From the NCBI RefSeq assembly GCF_000518985.1, contig NZ_JAEQ01000007.1, positions 1-64,000 on the forward strand: a DNA stretch of 64,000 nucleotides, written 5' to 3'. The stretch comes from Chelativorans sp. J32 (GTDB lineage Bacteria; Pseudomonadota; Alphaproteobacteria; Rhizobiales; Rhizobiaceae). Below the pieces are notes generated by a model. It did no database searches. It saw only the letters and a program-made list of their open reading frames with translations, and was not told the origin of the DNA. Positions 9,201-17,996 of this stretch are shown here, one piece after another. Each line of letters begins with the position of its first letter. The stretch's first letter is position 1. Position numbers and translations under genes: made by a program.

Positions 9201-10724
9201 CACCGCGAAGCCGCCGTCGCTTGACGGTTCCACCGAGACGCGGATTTCGCCCTCGAGCGTGAACTTGAAAGCATTCGAGAGGAGGTTCAGCAAAACCTTC
9301 TCCCACATCTCGCGATCGACAAAAACAGGCTCGGGCAGCGACTGACACTCCAAGGTGAGCGTCATCCCGGCCTTCTCGATCGCCGACCGGAAGCTGGAGG
9401 CGATTTCGGCGCTGAATTTCGCCAGATCGGTCGCCTGATAAGTCGCTCGTACCCTGCCGGCTTCGATCCGGGCAAAATCGAGGAGGCTGTTCACAAGACG
9501 GAGCAGGCGGGTTCCGTTCCGATGGGCAAGCTCCGCCTGCTTGCGCATCTCCTCGGCCGAGGCGTCACTCGCCAGGAGTTCCTCAAGCGGGCCCAGCATG
9601 AGCGTCAGCGGTGTGCGGAATTCGTGGCTGACATTGGAAAAGAATGCGGTTTTGGCGCGGTCGAGCTCGGCCAGGGCCTCGGCACGACGCCTTTCCTCTT
9701 CGTAGGCGTCGGCATTGGCCACGGCTGCCGCTATCTGGCCGGCGGCCAGTCCGAGAAACCCGCGGTAGCTCTCGTCGAACATGCGGTAGGGATTGAGGCC
9801 GACGATGAGAATGCCCGACCGGCCGGATTCGCCGGAAGCCGGAACGGCAAGAGCGACCGCCGTTGTCGTTGCACGGTCCCAAGCGCCGCCGGGGGCCGCC
9901 CCACCAAAGATGCCGCCGATGTCATCAACCAGGACGGGTTCGTGCTTCTGCAGAACTTCCGCTATCGGCCAGGGAGATGAGCTGTCGATGGACAGCGTGC
10001 TCGGCGCGGCCGAATGACATGCGGCCAACCCGCAGGAGGCGGTCAGCTCCGCGGTGTCCCCGTTCGGCGCGACCATGTAGAGCAAGGCAAAAGTAAGGTC
10101 ATGCGGATTTGTATTCAGTGCCGCGATACCGCGCTGGCAGGCCTCTTTCCATGAACGAGCGTCCGCGGTCTGCGCCGCGAGTTCACGGAGGAGCTTGAGC
10201 TGGCGTTCGCCGATCACCCGCTGGGTGTCATCCGTATTCGCGCATATGATGCCGCCAGGCGTGCCGTCGTCATCCGGGATGGGGCTGTAGGAGAAGGTAT
10301 AATATGTCTCTTCCGGGTAACCGTGGCGCTCCATGATCAGGAGCTGCTCTTCCACATAGGTGCCTTCTGCGCCGCCCATGGCGGTGCTGAGCATGGGCTC
10401 GATGTCCGGCCAGATTTCCCGCCAGACCTCGGCCGTCGGTCTGCCGAGCGCCCAAGGGTGCTTTCCGCCGATGATGGATCGATATGGATCGTTATAGAGG
10501 TAGATCAGCTCCTTACCCCAACCGATCCAGATCGGCTGCCGCGACGTCAGCATGATCCGGACAGCGGTTTTCAGACTTTGCGGCCACGTTTCGGGGTGCC
10601 CGAGCGGGTTTCTTGTCCAGTCATAAGCGCGAATAAGAGCGCCCATCTCGCCGCCGCCGGACAGAAAACCGGGCGCGTCCATCCGAGGGCCGGCAGCAAG
10701 AAGCTCAGGGTCTCTCATGCTCAT
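6201..10724 (-). CDS. Giant soluble hybrid sensor kinase: PAS-GAF-HK-REC-PAS-GAF-HK-REC
   Basis: The 1,507-residue protein has no membrane segment and so should sense a cytoplasmic signal. Domains in order: PAS-like sensor (about 35-170), GAF-like (190-340), HisKA with phospho-His367 in FFSNVSHEFRTPL, ATPase domain (N-box NLLSNAFKF near 480-487, DTGIGIP 513-519, GSGIGLAL 543-550), receiver (Asp697 in DLILTDVMMP, Lys749), PAS (785-905), GAF (920-1085), a coiled coil (1085-1130), a second HisKA of a different subtype with His1145 in GGVAHDFNNLL, a second ATPase domain (NLAVNARDAMPEGG, DTGMGMP, GTGLGLSM), and a C-terminal receiver (Asp1438 in DLLFTDVVLP, Lys1488). All catalytic residues look intact. 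No separate response regulator lies nearby, so the output partner is unknown. It starts at ATG 10724; an in-frame ATG two codons downstream is also possible. Confidence 0.92.
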   Translation of the reverse strand: MSMRDPELLAAGPRMDAPGFLSGGGEMGALIRAYDWTRNPLGHPETWPQSLKTAVRIMLTSRQPIWIGWGKELIYLYNDPYRSIIGGKHPWALGRPTAEVWREIWPDIEPMLSTAMGGAEGTYVEEQLLIMERHGYPEETYYTFSYSPIPDDDGTPGGIICANTDDTQRVIGERQLKLLRELAAQTADARSWKEACQRGIAALNTNPHDLTFALLYMVAPNGDTAELTASCGLAACHSAAPSTLSIDSSSPWPIAEVLQKHEPVLVDDIGGIFGGAAPGGAWDRATTTAVALAVPASGESGRSGILIVGLNPYRMFDESYRGFLGLAAGQIAAAVANADAYEEERRRAEALAELDRAKTAFFSNVSHEFRTPLTLMLGPLEELLASDASAEEMRKQAELAHRNGTRLLRLVNSLLDFARIEAGRVRATYQATDLAKFSAEIASSFRSAIEKAGMTLTLECQSLPEPVFVDREMWEKVLLNLLSNAFKFTLEGEIRVSVEPSSDGGFAVVKVRDTGIGIPESEMPKLFERFQRIEGAQGRSFEGSGIGLALVQELVKLHGGQIAAESAPGAGTTFIISLPFGHKHLPPERVQLEGSEQIDIVKAHEFVEEALRWLPDTAPTMEMQGELSTAGLGAIAGQDPTTPGAGKRVLLADDNADMQAYVSRLLQAQGYTVELAGDGEAALEIAQQRKPDLILTDVMMPKLDGFGLLKRARSNPALADVPILMLSARAGEEAKVEGLEAGADDYLIKPFAARELLARVHSNIQMAEIRREANRAVFRSEQRYLMTQDRLSLALSTGRVAVFEWSVDSDRLAIQGPLVEVFGVAKADAEAGLPLDVFLQAIDRRDVDRVLSILGRSVETGEPYEAEYRVHGSGAERVVIARGRVETDDNGSKRMAGVVIDVTEEKAASAALKEQTNALAILNRAATSISGDLDQNRLVQTITDAAVEITGAEFGAFFYNVIDEQGERYTLYTLSGAPREAFAKYPMPRNTDIFAPTFTGAAVVRSPDITKDPRYGRMAPHYGMPKGHLPVCSYLAVPVKSRTGEVLGGLFFGHSKPDIFDEVAEERVVALASQAAIALDNARLFQAAERELQQRRRAEAQLQALNANLEERVAEEVARRAAAEEALRQSQKMEAVGQLTGGVAHDFNNLLTVIIGGLDTIRRSKPGDHVRIARAVEMALQGAQRAANLTGRLLAFSRRQPLEPKALDLNLLVREMTELLHRTLGEQIELEGVLAPRLWTVEVDQNQLESAILNLAVNARDAMPEGGKLTIETANTALDETYTATDAEVIPGQYVMIAVSDTGMGMPKDVLARAFEPFFTTKEPGRGTGLGLSMVYGFVKQSGGHVTIYSEVGQGTTVKLYFPRYTGDSHGQTGSTELGVPTSSEGEVVLVVEDNDEVRAYSTMILSELGYTVLEAPEADTALAILRSKQRVDLLFTDVVLPGKSGRVLADAAAELRPGLKVLFTTGYSRNAIVHQGRLDAGVQLISKPFTFEQLATRVRDLLDRNA

Positions 10725-11569
10725 CTTGTCTCACGTTCGCTGCGGGATTCGCGATCGACATGCAGCACGCATTGCAAGCAAAGCCGGAAGAAGGGGGCGA
10801 AATTTCCTCCGTCTGAAAGAGGTTTTGATATGCCCGGTCTGCCCCCAAACGACGCTGCCGCCATAACCGCTTTGAGGCTGAGGATGTACCTCGCTCGTGC
10901 AGATTTCTGCAACGGGAAAGGCCTTCTGCCCACGCAAATGGATGCCGGGAATTGCACGCTTGGCTCTCTCATCGATTGCTTTGGCTATTCTGCCTGGCGT
11001 TCGCCTTGGCCCCACCGCCTAGCACCGCGAGCAGGTCTCTTGGACACGAACTCGCTTTCGTCCTCAGCAAATAGAAAGCGCACCCTTCCAACCCCATTGC
11101 CACCTCCCGATATGGTGCCATTGGGCGGCACCTGCAGCTTGACCGCTGCCTAACTCAAACTCGCTCACCCTCGACTCGACGTCGCGTCCGGCAGCGCTCT
11201 GGCTTCCCGTTCGCAAAGAGCAGGATCCTTGCCGACCAGCAGATCGAATTTCGCCCACGCCACAGCGTTTACGAACGCTCAAGCTTTCAAATCGTTCCAA
11301 CGCGCAAGATGCAAAGACGCCGCCGAGGAGCTGTCGTGCGACAGGGAAATCTCCATGACGGCGCGGAAACGGCCGCAGCAAGGATCTATAACTATGGCTT
11401 AAGGCCCGACTGATTCCAGAGAAATGCGCAAACCGCTCCAAGCCGCAGGGGGTATAAACACAAATAGAACCGAGACCATGCTGCTCGCAGGTAGTGAAGG
11501 GCCCTCGAAACACCAACTTGGGCGCGAGTTATTTTATATTAGCCCCCTGGAAGTCGGACGCCGAGGACA
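10725..11569. other. Non-coding stretch, probable gene debris
   Basis: These 845 bases hold no frame with a recognisable protein. Short frames exist on both strands (for example 10721-10972 and 11064-11516, both minus), but they lack ribosome sites and family motifs. One plus-strand stretch at about 11330-11415 ends in a protein-like tail (RQGNLHDGAETAAARIYNYG) and may be the remnant of a lost gene. The stretch leads directly into two clear pseudogenes, so decay is the simplest explanation. The promoter of the kinase gene (minus strand) should lie near 10730-10830. Confidence 0.5.
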
Positions 11570-13034
11570 TTGGTGATGACCATGCAGTCACATCGGCGGG
11601 GAATGCCCAAGCGGCTTATCTTGCTATACGCCTCGGCTGGAGTTTTGACTTGTGGCGGAACGCTTGCCCAGCAGGGGGAGGATCCACCCTTATCTATAGC
11701 GAAAACGGTCTCAACGCGCGATGGCACCTCCAGTTGGGTCTCAACGCAGTAAGCGAGCGCGACCTATTCTGGATCTTTCGGAGACGATCGCTCGGGCGTC
11801 CGGTTTCGATCCCGGTGCTGACTGGCTGGAAAGCTACATAAAGCCCGGCCTCAGCTTTGACCAAACGCTCGGCAATGGCTCTGTCCTATACGGCAAGATC
11901 TCCGGTGTGGCTCCCTACACCGCGGGGGACCGCTGCGTTCGACGCTGCGGACACTGGCAGGATCACGCTTGAGGAAGGCTATTTCGGCTACCGTACCTCA
12001 GCGACCGAACCTCCCACCTTCGACTTTTCCATCGGGCCTCGCGAATTGCGGCTTGGAAGCGGGATGCTGATAGCGAACGGTGGCGCCAGCGGTTTTGAAC
12101 GAGGTGCTCTCAAATTCGGACCGAGAAAAGCTTGGGAGAATGCGCTTATCGGGCGCATATCCGGGCGGGGGAGTGAGCGGAACGGCCTTTTACCTCGGTC
12201 CGAACGAGCTTCCTTCGAGCGACGGGGCGAATGAGATCGCCGGGGTGGATCTCCGTTACGATGATCCTGGCGGTGGTTAACTCGCGGGCACCTACCTCAA
12301 AGTTCTGCGCTCCACATCCGTATATCCGCAGGCAGCACCAGGCGGTATCCGGCCACCATCCATCCTGCCAGACGGGCGAGAGGGTACAAGTGCAGTGAAC
12401 TTCCATGCGAAGACCAGCCCGTTCAAGGCGTCTTCAAAAATTGGTTTGTGACGGGAGATTTCGCCTACCAATGGAACGATGACATTGACATGAACGCATG
12501 GGCCGGTCGTATCCAGATTGGGCACAGCTTCGAGGCGAAGGCTTGGTCGCCAGTGCTCACCTATTCGTATGAGACCTTTTCGGCGACGATCCCGACACGG
12601 CCGCCTTAGAGCGGTTCGACCCGCTATATGATGAAGGATCACCGGGGGCTTGGGCGACCGGATCAAAGTCGTCCATGGTGTTCATCAACTCGAACGTCCA
12701 GGCGCATGAGCTCGCCTTGCGTCTACGCCCGACGGATCGCGATACCGTCACATTGCGGTATGCTCACCGGGCCAACGAGCTAAGCAGTCCTGTGCAATTT
12801 TGGCCAAGCGACCCGCGTGGAAACGTCCGGAAGCACCGTGAACGTCGTATCAGGCGTAGTGGACGCGCATCTCGCGGACGACATCTTCCTTGAATACAAC
12901 CGGATCATAAATCCGAACACGTTCCTCATCGCAGGGGTGAGCGTATCTTTCCCTGGGAAGGCATCAGGGAGATCATCGATGGAGAAGCTCCCCGCTGGCT
13001 AGGAGGATTCGTGAATGTCGTCGTCAGCTTCTAA
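11570..13034 (+). pseudogene. Decayed alginate-export-family outer-membrane porin
   Basis: Protein-like segments of one family appear in order but in changing frames: a signal-like start (MPKRLILLYASAGVLTCGGTLAQQ, about 11600-11670), NARWHLQLGLNAVSERDLFW (about 11715-11775), FDPGADWLESYIKPGLSFDQTL (about 11805-11870), AAFDAADTGRITLEEGYFGYR (about 11935-11995), GDFAYQWNDDIDMNAWAGRI (12451-12515), DDPDTAALERFDPLYDEGSP (about 12585-12645), VNVVSGVVDAHLADDIFLEY (about 12840-12900), and a terminal strand GGFVNVVVSF ending at TAA 13032-13034. This is the character of the alginate_exp porin family (about 480 residues), and the 1,465 bases fit a full-length original. At least five frame changes are needed to read it (near 11780, 11920, 12580, 12800 and 12955), so no functional product is possible. 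Confidence 0.8.
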
Positions 13035-13059
13035 GATCGCCATTCTGGCCGGAGGAATC

Positions 13060-13923
13060 ATGATGTCCGTTTGCGCAGGATCGGGGGGCACTCTCTCAAT
13101 CAAATCCCCTTTCCGCTAAAGAATCGGATCCGAAGGTCTTAGGATGGATGCACGGGTTTCCGCCGCCAGAAGACAAGATTATCACTCATGACTCCGTTTT
13201 TTCAGCTTTCCGCGGCTGCGTTGGTCGGTCTGCCACATTCGCGAACTGCTGCCGACACAGGAAATCAGCAGGGGGCTCGGTGCTCCTGCGCCGCTCGATT
13301 ATCTAGCGGCGCAGTTTGCTGACGAACGGGAAGCGATAGATGCGCTCACTTTCACTCCGCTAGAGAGCGATGTGAAAATGACGTGGAGGGAATCCCTTGA
13401 TGCGAATTACACGGATGGCATTCTCATCCTGCATCGAGGGCAGGGCAGGCTTTGACCGAACTTGCGTCGGAACGTCTGTGGCGTCCGATGGGGCGGAACA
13501 GGACGCCTATATGACCGTAGACGCCAAAGGGGTTCCATTTGCAGGAGGGGGTTGAGCGCGGGTCTCAGAGATCTGAGACGGCTGGGCCTTGCTCTGCTCA
13601 ACGAAGGCGTAATCAATGGTAAGCGGTTGTTTCCCGCAGAAGTGGTTCGCAAAATCCGAAAAGGCGGCGATCCGGAGAAATTCGGGACGGCTTACCCGGC
13701 ACTGGTCGGCGGAAGTTATGCGAGGATGTGGTGGAAATATCCAGGCGAGGACGGGATATTTGCCGCGGGGGGCGTGCATGGGCAGACCATTTATGTGGAC
13801 CCCAGTACCGAAATGGTCATTGTCCGTTTTGCTTCATTCCCCCGGGCCGAGAACTCGCTGATCGATCCGACCTCGCTCCCGGCCTTCCGCGCGGTTGCCG
13901 ACTATCTCAAAGCAAAGGGTTGA
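13060..13923 (+). pseudogene. Decayed beta-lactamase-fold serine hydrolase (6-aminohexanoate-dimer hydrolase/NylB-like)
   Basis: The upstream half reads, with frame changes, as GWMHGFPPPEDKIITHDS, RLRWSVCHIRELLPTQEISR, DALTFTPLESDVKMTW and LDANYTDGILILHRGQ. This resembles the N-terminal part of class C beta-lactamase-like serine hydrolases such as NylB relatives. At about 13440 the coding text jumps to LTELASERLWRPMG and then GLRDLRRLGLALLNEG..NGKRLFPAEVVR, with the C-terminus intact to TGA 13921-13923 (FRAVADYLKAKG). The section that normally carries the SxxK nucleophile and the YxN motif is missing. The remnant codes for about 290 residues against roughly 420 in the family. Both frameshifts and an internal deletion show that it is dead. 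Confidence 0.8.
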
Positions 13924-14272
13924 ACCGCCTGCCGCAGGTCACCGGATCAGACTGCTGATCGGGTAACCGCGCCGCGAGCTTTCCAGCACAGCAACTGCTT
14001 GTGTTCGAGACTCAATCCGGCGCCGTTGACGGTGACTTGGCCCCAGTTTGCTTGCGCACGAAGGCGGCCTGCGACGAGATCGACCATGGTGCTGCTAAAC
14101 CGAAGGCCAGGTTCAGCGACTACAAAGGGTGGCTCGAGAGGCTGCGGCTTTGTCTTCGGATGGTGCGAAAGGAAAAATGATTCCGCAGTTGAGTTGCGCG
14201 AGGAAAAATCAGAGCCTTACGTAGGACATGTCCTCCGACTAGTTTACACCGCTTCGCCAGAGGGGGAACTTT
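13924..14272. other. Intergenic debris before the TauE/SafE gene
   Basis: These 349 bases carry no gene I can support. A GTG-started frame at 14001-14180 (59 codons, ending LERLRLCLRMVRKEK) has no ribosome site and no family I recognise; it may be a remnant of a third lost gene. The final 20 bases carry the ribosome site (AGAGGGGGAAC) for the next gene. Confidence 0.4.
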
Positions 14273-15049
14273 GTGCAGGATTTTCTTCTGTTCGCTGCCG
14301 TTGGCTTTCTAGCCCAGATCATCGACGGCGCATTGGGCATGGCCTATGGCGTGGTGTGCTCAACCGTTCTCTTAAGTTTTGGTGTTCCGCCGGCCCATGC
14401 TTCGGCTTCGGTTCATGCGGCTGAACTTTTCACTACGGCTGCTTCCGGCTCGGCTCATCTTTATCATCGCAACATCGACTGGCGTCTCTTTGCCAGGCTT
14501 GCCCCTTTCGGGATCATCGGCGGTTGTCTTGGCGCCTATGTGCTCACTTCCTTCGAAGGAAATGCCATAAAGCCCTTCGTGACGACCTATCTGGCGCTTG
14601 TGGGCTGCTGGCTCATCTTCCGGTCGTTTCGCAAGATCCCCTCCAACCCCGTTCCGACCAAGGTGGTCGCTCCCCTCGGAGCGGTTGGCGGATTTCTCGA
14701 CGCCGCCGGCGGCGGCGGATGGGGACCGATCGTGACCACCGGCCTTTTGGGAGCCGGCGCGCCGCCCCGCTATGTTATCGGAACAGTGAATGCGAGCGAG
14801 TTCCTGGTCGCCACCGCAGTCTCCCTGAGCTTCCTCATCGCGCTTCTCACCGGGCACTGGGAAGCTGCCGGATCCTATCTCGAGCACGCGGCCACAATTG
14901 CTGGATTGATCTTCGGCGGCATCGTCGCTGCCCCCTTTGCGGGCTGGATCATAAAATCGGTCAAGGAACGCCTGCTTCTGCGCGCGATCGGCTGCCTCAT
15001 TGTGCTTCTGGCCAGCTGGCAGACCGCCCAAATCCTCGGATTGGCGTGA
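14273..15049 (+). CDS. TauE/SafE-family (TSUP) membrane permease
   Basis: The 258-residue protein starts at GTG 14273, ten bases or less after AGAGGGGG. It consists almost entirely of hydrophobic helices and carries the two family repeats: GFLAQIIDGALGMAYGVV near the N-terminus and VGGFLDAAGGGGWGPIVTTGLL in the middle. These Gly-rich half-helices are characteristic of TSUP carriers, which move sulfur-containing anions such as sulfite, taurine products or thiosulfate across the inner membrane. The substrate cannot be read from sequence. It stands alone, with 117 bases to the next gene, fumC, and immediately after two pseudogenes. Its start is therefore the right-hand border of the decayed patch. 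Confidence 0.85.
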   Translation: MQDFLLFAAVGFLAQIIDGALGMAYGVVCSTVLLSFGVPPAHASASVHAAELFTTAASGSAHLYHRNIDWRLFARLAPFGIIGGCLGAYVLTSFEGNAIKPFVTTYLALVGCWLIFRSFRKIPSNPVPTKVVAPLGAVGGFLDAAGGGGWGPIVTTGLLGAGAPPRYVIGTVNASEFLVATAVSLSFLIALLTGHWEAAGSYLEHAATIAGLIFGGIVAAPFAGWIIKSVKERLLLRAIGCLIVLLASWQTAQILGLA

Positions 15050-15166
15050 CGAACGCCAGTTCCCTTCGAGTTTAATCGATCCAATAGACTTGCGGCCTGT
15101 CTTAGGGGTTTGCAAAAGCGGCACCGCTGGCGCATATGGCCTCAGCATGGATGGGAGCGATACCGC

Positions 15167-16558
15167 ATGACGAAGACCCGCATCGAAACAGACACCTTTG
15201 GCCCGATCGAAGTGCCCGCCGATCGCTATTGGGGAGCGCAAACGCAACGCTCGCTCACGAATTTCCGCATCGGCGTGGAAAAGATGCCGGTTCCTCTCGT
15301 GCGCGCCCTCGGTATCGTCAAGCTCGCGGCTGCGGAAGTGAATATGAGCCTCGGCAAGCTCGATCCCAAGCTGGGCGAGACGATCGTCGCCGCCGCGCGC
15401 GAGGTCGTCGACGGAAAGCATGACGCCGAGTTTCCTCTGGCGGTGTGGCAGACCGGTTCCGGCACGCAGTCGAACATGAATGCCAACGAGGTGATCTCCA
15501 ATCGCGCGATCGAGATGCTCGGCGGCGAAATGGGCTCCAAAAAGCCCGTGCATCCGAACGATCACGTCAATATGAGCCAGTCCTCAAACGACAGCTTCCC
15601 GACGGCTATGCACATTGCAGCCGCCCGCGAAGCCGCCGGGGAACTGCTGCCTGCGCTCGACTATCTCACCGCCGCGCTGGAAGAAAAAGAGCGGGCGTTC
15701 GGTGACATCGTGAAGATCGGCCGCACTCATACGCAGGACGCGACGCCGCTGACGCTGGGCCAGGAGTTTTCCGGCTATGTGGCCGCGCTGAAGCTTGGAC
15801 GCAAGCGCATCGAGGAGGCGCTGCAGGACGTTCACGCACTTGCCCAGGGCGGCACTGCGGTGGGAACCGGGCTCAACGCGCCGAAAGGTTTCGACAAAGC
15901 TTTCGCGGAACGGGTCGCCGCCCTTACCGGCCTGCCCTTCCGCACCGCAGACAACAAATTCGAGGCGCTGGCGAGTCACGGTGCGCTCAACGCCTTCCAC
16001 GGCACGCTCAATGCGCTTGCGGCCGATCTCTTCAAGATCGCCAACGATATTCGCTTCCTAGGATCCGGCCCCCGTTCCGGGTTGGGTGAACTCAAGCTGC
16101 CCGAAAACGAGCCCGGCTCCTCCATCATGCCCGGCAAGGTGAACCCGACGCAGGCGGAAGCGCTCACAATGGTGGCCACGCAGATCATGGGCAACCAGAC
16201 AACGGTCAGCGTGGCCGCAAGCCAAGGTCATTTCGAGCTCAACGTCTTCAAACCCGTCATCGCCAACGCCGTGCTGCAGTCGATCCGCCTCCTTTCGGAT
16301 GCGATGCGCTCGTTCACGGACAATTGCGTGAAGGGCATCGAAGCGGACGAGGTTCGGATCGCCGAGCTGATGCAGCGCTCGCTGATGCTGGTGACGGCAC
16401 TGGCCCCCGTGATCGGATACGACAATGCGGCGAAGATCGCCAAGAGCGCCCACAAGAACGGAACGACGCTGCGTGAGGAGGCCTTGAAGACCGGGCTTGT
16501 GACCGAGGAGGATTACGACCGCATCGTCCGTCCGGAGAACATGATCTCGCCGGGCTAG
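15167..16558 (+). CDS. fumC: Fumarate hydratase class II
   Basis: The enzyme (463 residues) interconverts fumarate and L-malate in the TCA cycle without an iron-sulfur cluster. Diagnostic segments are [56 protein letters not shown] (catalytic His) and the lyase signature [11 protein letters not shown]. The start at ATG 15167 ([12 protein letters not shown]) has GGGAG nine bases upstream and matches the usual N-terminus of the family; an earlier in-frame start at 15110 gives a Trp/Arg-rich extension that looks artificial. It is monocistronic here. Confidence 0.96.
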   Translation: MTKTRIETDTFGPIEVPADRYWGAQTQRSLTNFRIGVEKMPVPLVRALGIVKLAAAEVNMSLGKLDPKLGETIVAAAREVVDGKHDAEFPLAVWQTGSGTQSNMNANEVISNRAIEMLGGEMGSKKPVHPNDHVNMSQSSNDSFPTAMHIAAAREAAGELLPALDYLTAALEEKERAFGDIVKIGRTHTQDATPLTLGQEFSGYVAALKLGRKRIEEALQDVHALAQGGTAVGTGLNAPKGFDKAFAERVAALTGLPFRTADNKFEALASHGALNAFHGTLNALAADLFKIANDIRFLGSGPRSGLGELKLPENEPGSSIMPGKVNPTQAEALTMVATQIMGNQTTVSVAASQGHFELNVFKPVIANAVLQSIRLLSDAMRSFTDNCVKGIEADEVRIAELMQRSLMLVTALAPVIGYDNAAKIAKSAHKNGTTLREEALKTGLVTEEDYDRIVRPENMISPG

Positions 16559-16596
16559 GATGGGCGGGTTTGGCCGGCTGGACTTACGAAACACAG

Positions 16597-16609
16597 TGTC
16601 AATGACACG
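16597..16609. promoter_or_regulatory. Possible operator palindrome upstream of the DoxX gene
   Basis: The arms GTGTCA and TGACAC are perfect inverted repeats around one central A, 68 bases before the DoxX start in the 119-base gap after fumC. The size and position suit a dimeric repressor, but no regulator is linked to it, and short palindromes arise by chance. Confidence 0.25.
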
Positions 16610-16677
16610 ACGGTAGCTCTGACCAGATGGCCATCTTATCTACCCGTCATGATTCCTTGCTAACGGGCTAACATCAC

Positions 16678-17061
16678 ATGTCAGACAGCGCACTCGTCCT
16701 TCTCGGCCGCATCTTCCTGGCGGTCATCTTCATCTTCTCCGGTTTTGGGAAGCTCACAGCGATCGGAGGAACGGCCGGCTATTTCGGTAGCCTTGGCCTT
16801 CCCGTCCCGACGCTCACGGCGATTGTCGTCGGGCTTGTCGAACTCCTCGGCGGCCTTGCCATTCTCATCGGCTACCAGACGCGTATCGCCGCCATTGTTC
16901 TGGCGGTATTCACACTGGCCGCCACCCTGGTGGCGCATATGAACCTCGCCGACCAGATGCAGCTTCTGATGGCGCTGAAGAACCTTGCCATCGTCGGTGG
17001 CTTCCTGGCGCTCGCCTCCCGCGGCGCCGGACGTCTCTCGCTCGATGGACGCGGCGCATAA
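16678..17061 (+). CDS. DoxX-family inner-membrane protein
   Basis: This 127-residue protein has four hydrophobic helices, with the family opening LLGRIFLAVIFIFSGFGKLTAIGGTAGYF followed by a Pro-rich turn and VVGLVELLGGLAILIGYQTR. This is the DoxX/DoxD-like core found in redox-stress membrane complexes (for example MRC-type complexes with superoxide dismutase and a thiosulfate sulfurtransferase). No partner genes of that kind are adjacent. The gene is followed by a strong terminator, so it forms its own transcript. The ribosome site is weak. Confidence 0.85.
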   Translation: MSDSALVLLGRIFLAVIFIFSGFGKLTAIGGTAGYFGSLGLPVPTLTAIVVGLVELLGGLAILIGYQTRIAAIVLAVFTLAATLVAHMNLADQMQLLMALKNLAIVGGFLALASRGAGRLSLDGRGA

Positions 17062-17085
17062 GCAAAAGCCGCATCAACAGTTCTT

Positions 17086-17108
17086 GGCCCGCCTCAGGCG
17101 GGCCTTTT
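17086..17108 (+). terminator. Rho-independent terminator after the DoxX gene
   Basis: A perfect 8-bp stem (GGCCCGCC, loop TCA, GGCGGGCC) is followed by TTTT, 24 bases after the stop codon. Confidence 0.85.
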
Positions 17109-17270
17109 GTTAACAGTGGCTCCAAAGCTCAACTAGCGGCGACCAACGGCGGTCCCATCATCAAAACGCGGTGATCCGAACCGAAAGCCGGTTGCCGCCT
17201 GCAAGCCAAAAGGCCGATACCAGGGCACCAGAAATCAAACCGGCGGAGACGCGGTAAGGAGGAAGGCTGA

Positions 17271-17996
17271 ATGCCATGGCGTTTCGTGCCTCTCGGGCTC
17301 ATCGTCCTGGTGCTGATACTGGGCTATGTCCTTGGCTGGCATGAGCACGTCACGCTTTCAGCCCTGATAGACAGCCGCGCCGCACTCCAGGCCAAGATCG
17401 AAGCGCATCCGCTTCTCTCCGCTGTCGGCTTGATAATGGGCTACGCGTTCGCGACGGCAATTGCATTTCCCGCGGCAGCTTTGCTGACCATCGCCGCAGG
17501 TTTCCTTTTCGGATGGCTTGTCGGGGGAACGCTTGTGATCATCGGGGCCACGGCCGGTGCCACGGCCTTGTTCCTGGCGGCTCGCACTGCCTTCGGCACC
17601 TTGCTGCGCAAGAGAGTAGGCGGGCGCGCCGCCGAATTCGCCAAAGGCTTTGAGGAAGGCGCTTTCGGATATCTTCTCGTGTTGCGGCTGGCGCCGATAT
17701 TTCCCTTCTGGCTGGTCAACATCGTTCCAGCTTTCTTTCGTGTCCCTCTCAGGATCTTCGTCGCCGCCACAACGCTGGGCATCATTCCGGCCACCTACGC
17801 CTATGCCTATCTGGGGCAAGGCCTCGAAAGCGCTCTCCTTTCGGCATCGGCTGCTGGACGGCAGGTCGAACTGCATGATCTTATCACCCGGGAACTCACC
17901 CTCTCCCTGGGTGGACTTGCAGTTGTCGCAGCGCTTGCGCTCATCATAAAGCGAAGGGTCGCGGAGGCGAGCCACACACCGAATGAAGGAAGATGA
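17271..17996 (+). CDS. TVP38/TMEM64-family (DedA-like) membrane protein
   Basis: The 241-residue protein starts at ATG 17271 behind AAGGAGG. It has an N-terminal helix (residues about 5-24) and the SNARE-associated/VTT core: a re-entrant hydrophobic segment FPAAALLTIAAGFLFGWLVG followed by GATAGATALFLAART and RLAPIFPFWLVNIVPAFFRV. Relatives of this superfamily act in lipid scrambling or transport at the inner membrane; the substrate here is unknown. Its stop overlaps the start of the next gene by four bases (ATGA), so the two products are translationally coupled and probably work together. Confidence 0.88.
   Translation: MPWRFVPLGLIVLVLILGYVLGWHEHVTLSALIDSRAALQAKIEAHPLLSAVGLIMGYAFATAIAFPAAALLTIAAGFLFGWLVGGTLVIIGATAGATALFLAARTAFGTLLRKRVGGRAAEFAKGFEEGAFGYLLVLRLAPIFPFWLVNIVPAFFRVPLRIFVAATTLGIIPATYAYAYLGQGLESALLSASAAGRQVELHDLITRELTLSLGGLAVVAALALIIKRRVAEASHTPNEGR

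Noticed and set aside
14372..15565. Minus-strand 397-codon frame across the TauE/SafE and fumC genes
   Set aside because: It is antisense to two clear genes and has low-complexity Gly/Arg/Asp content without motifs. It is a codon-bias shadow.
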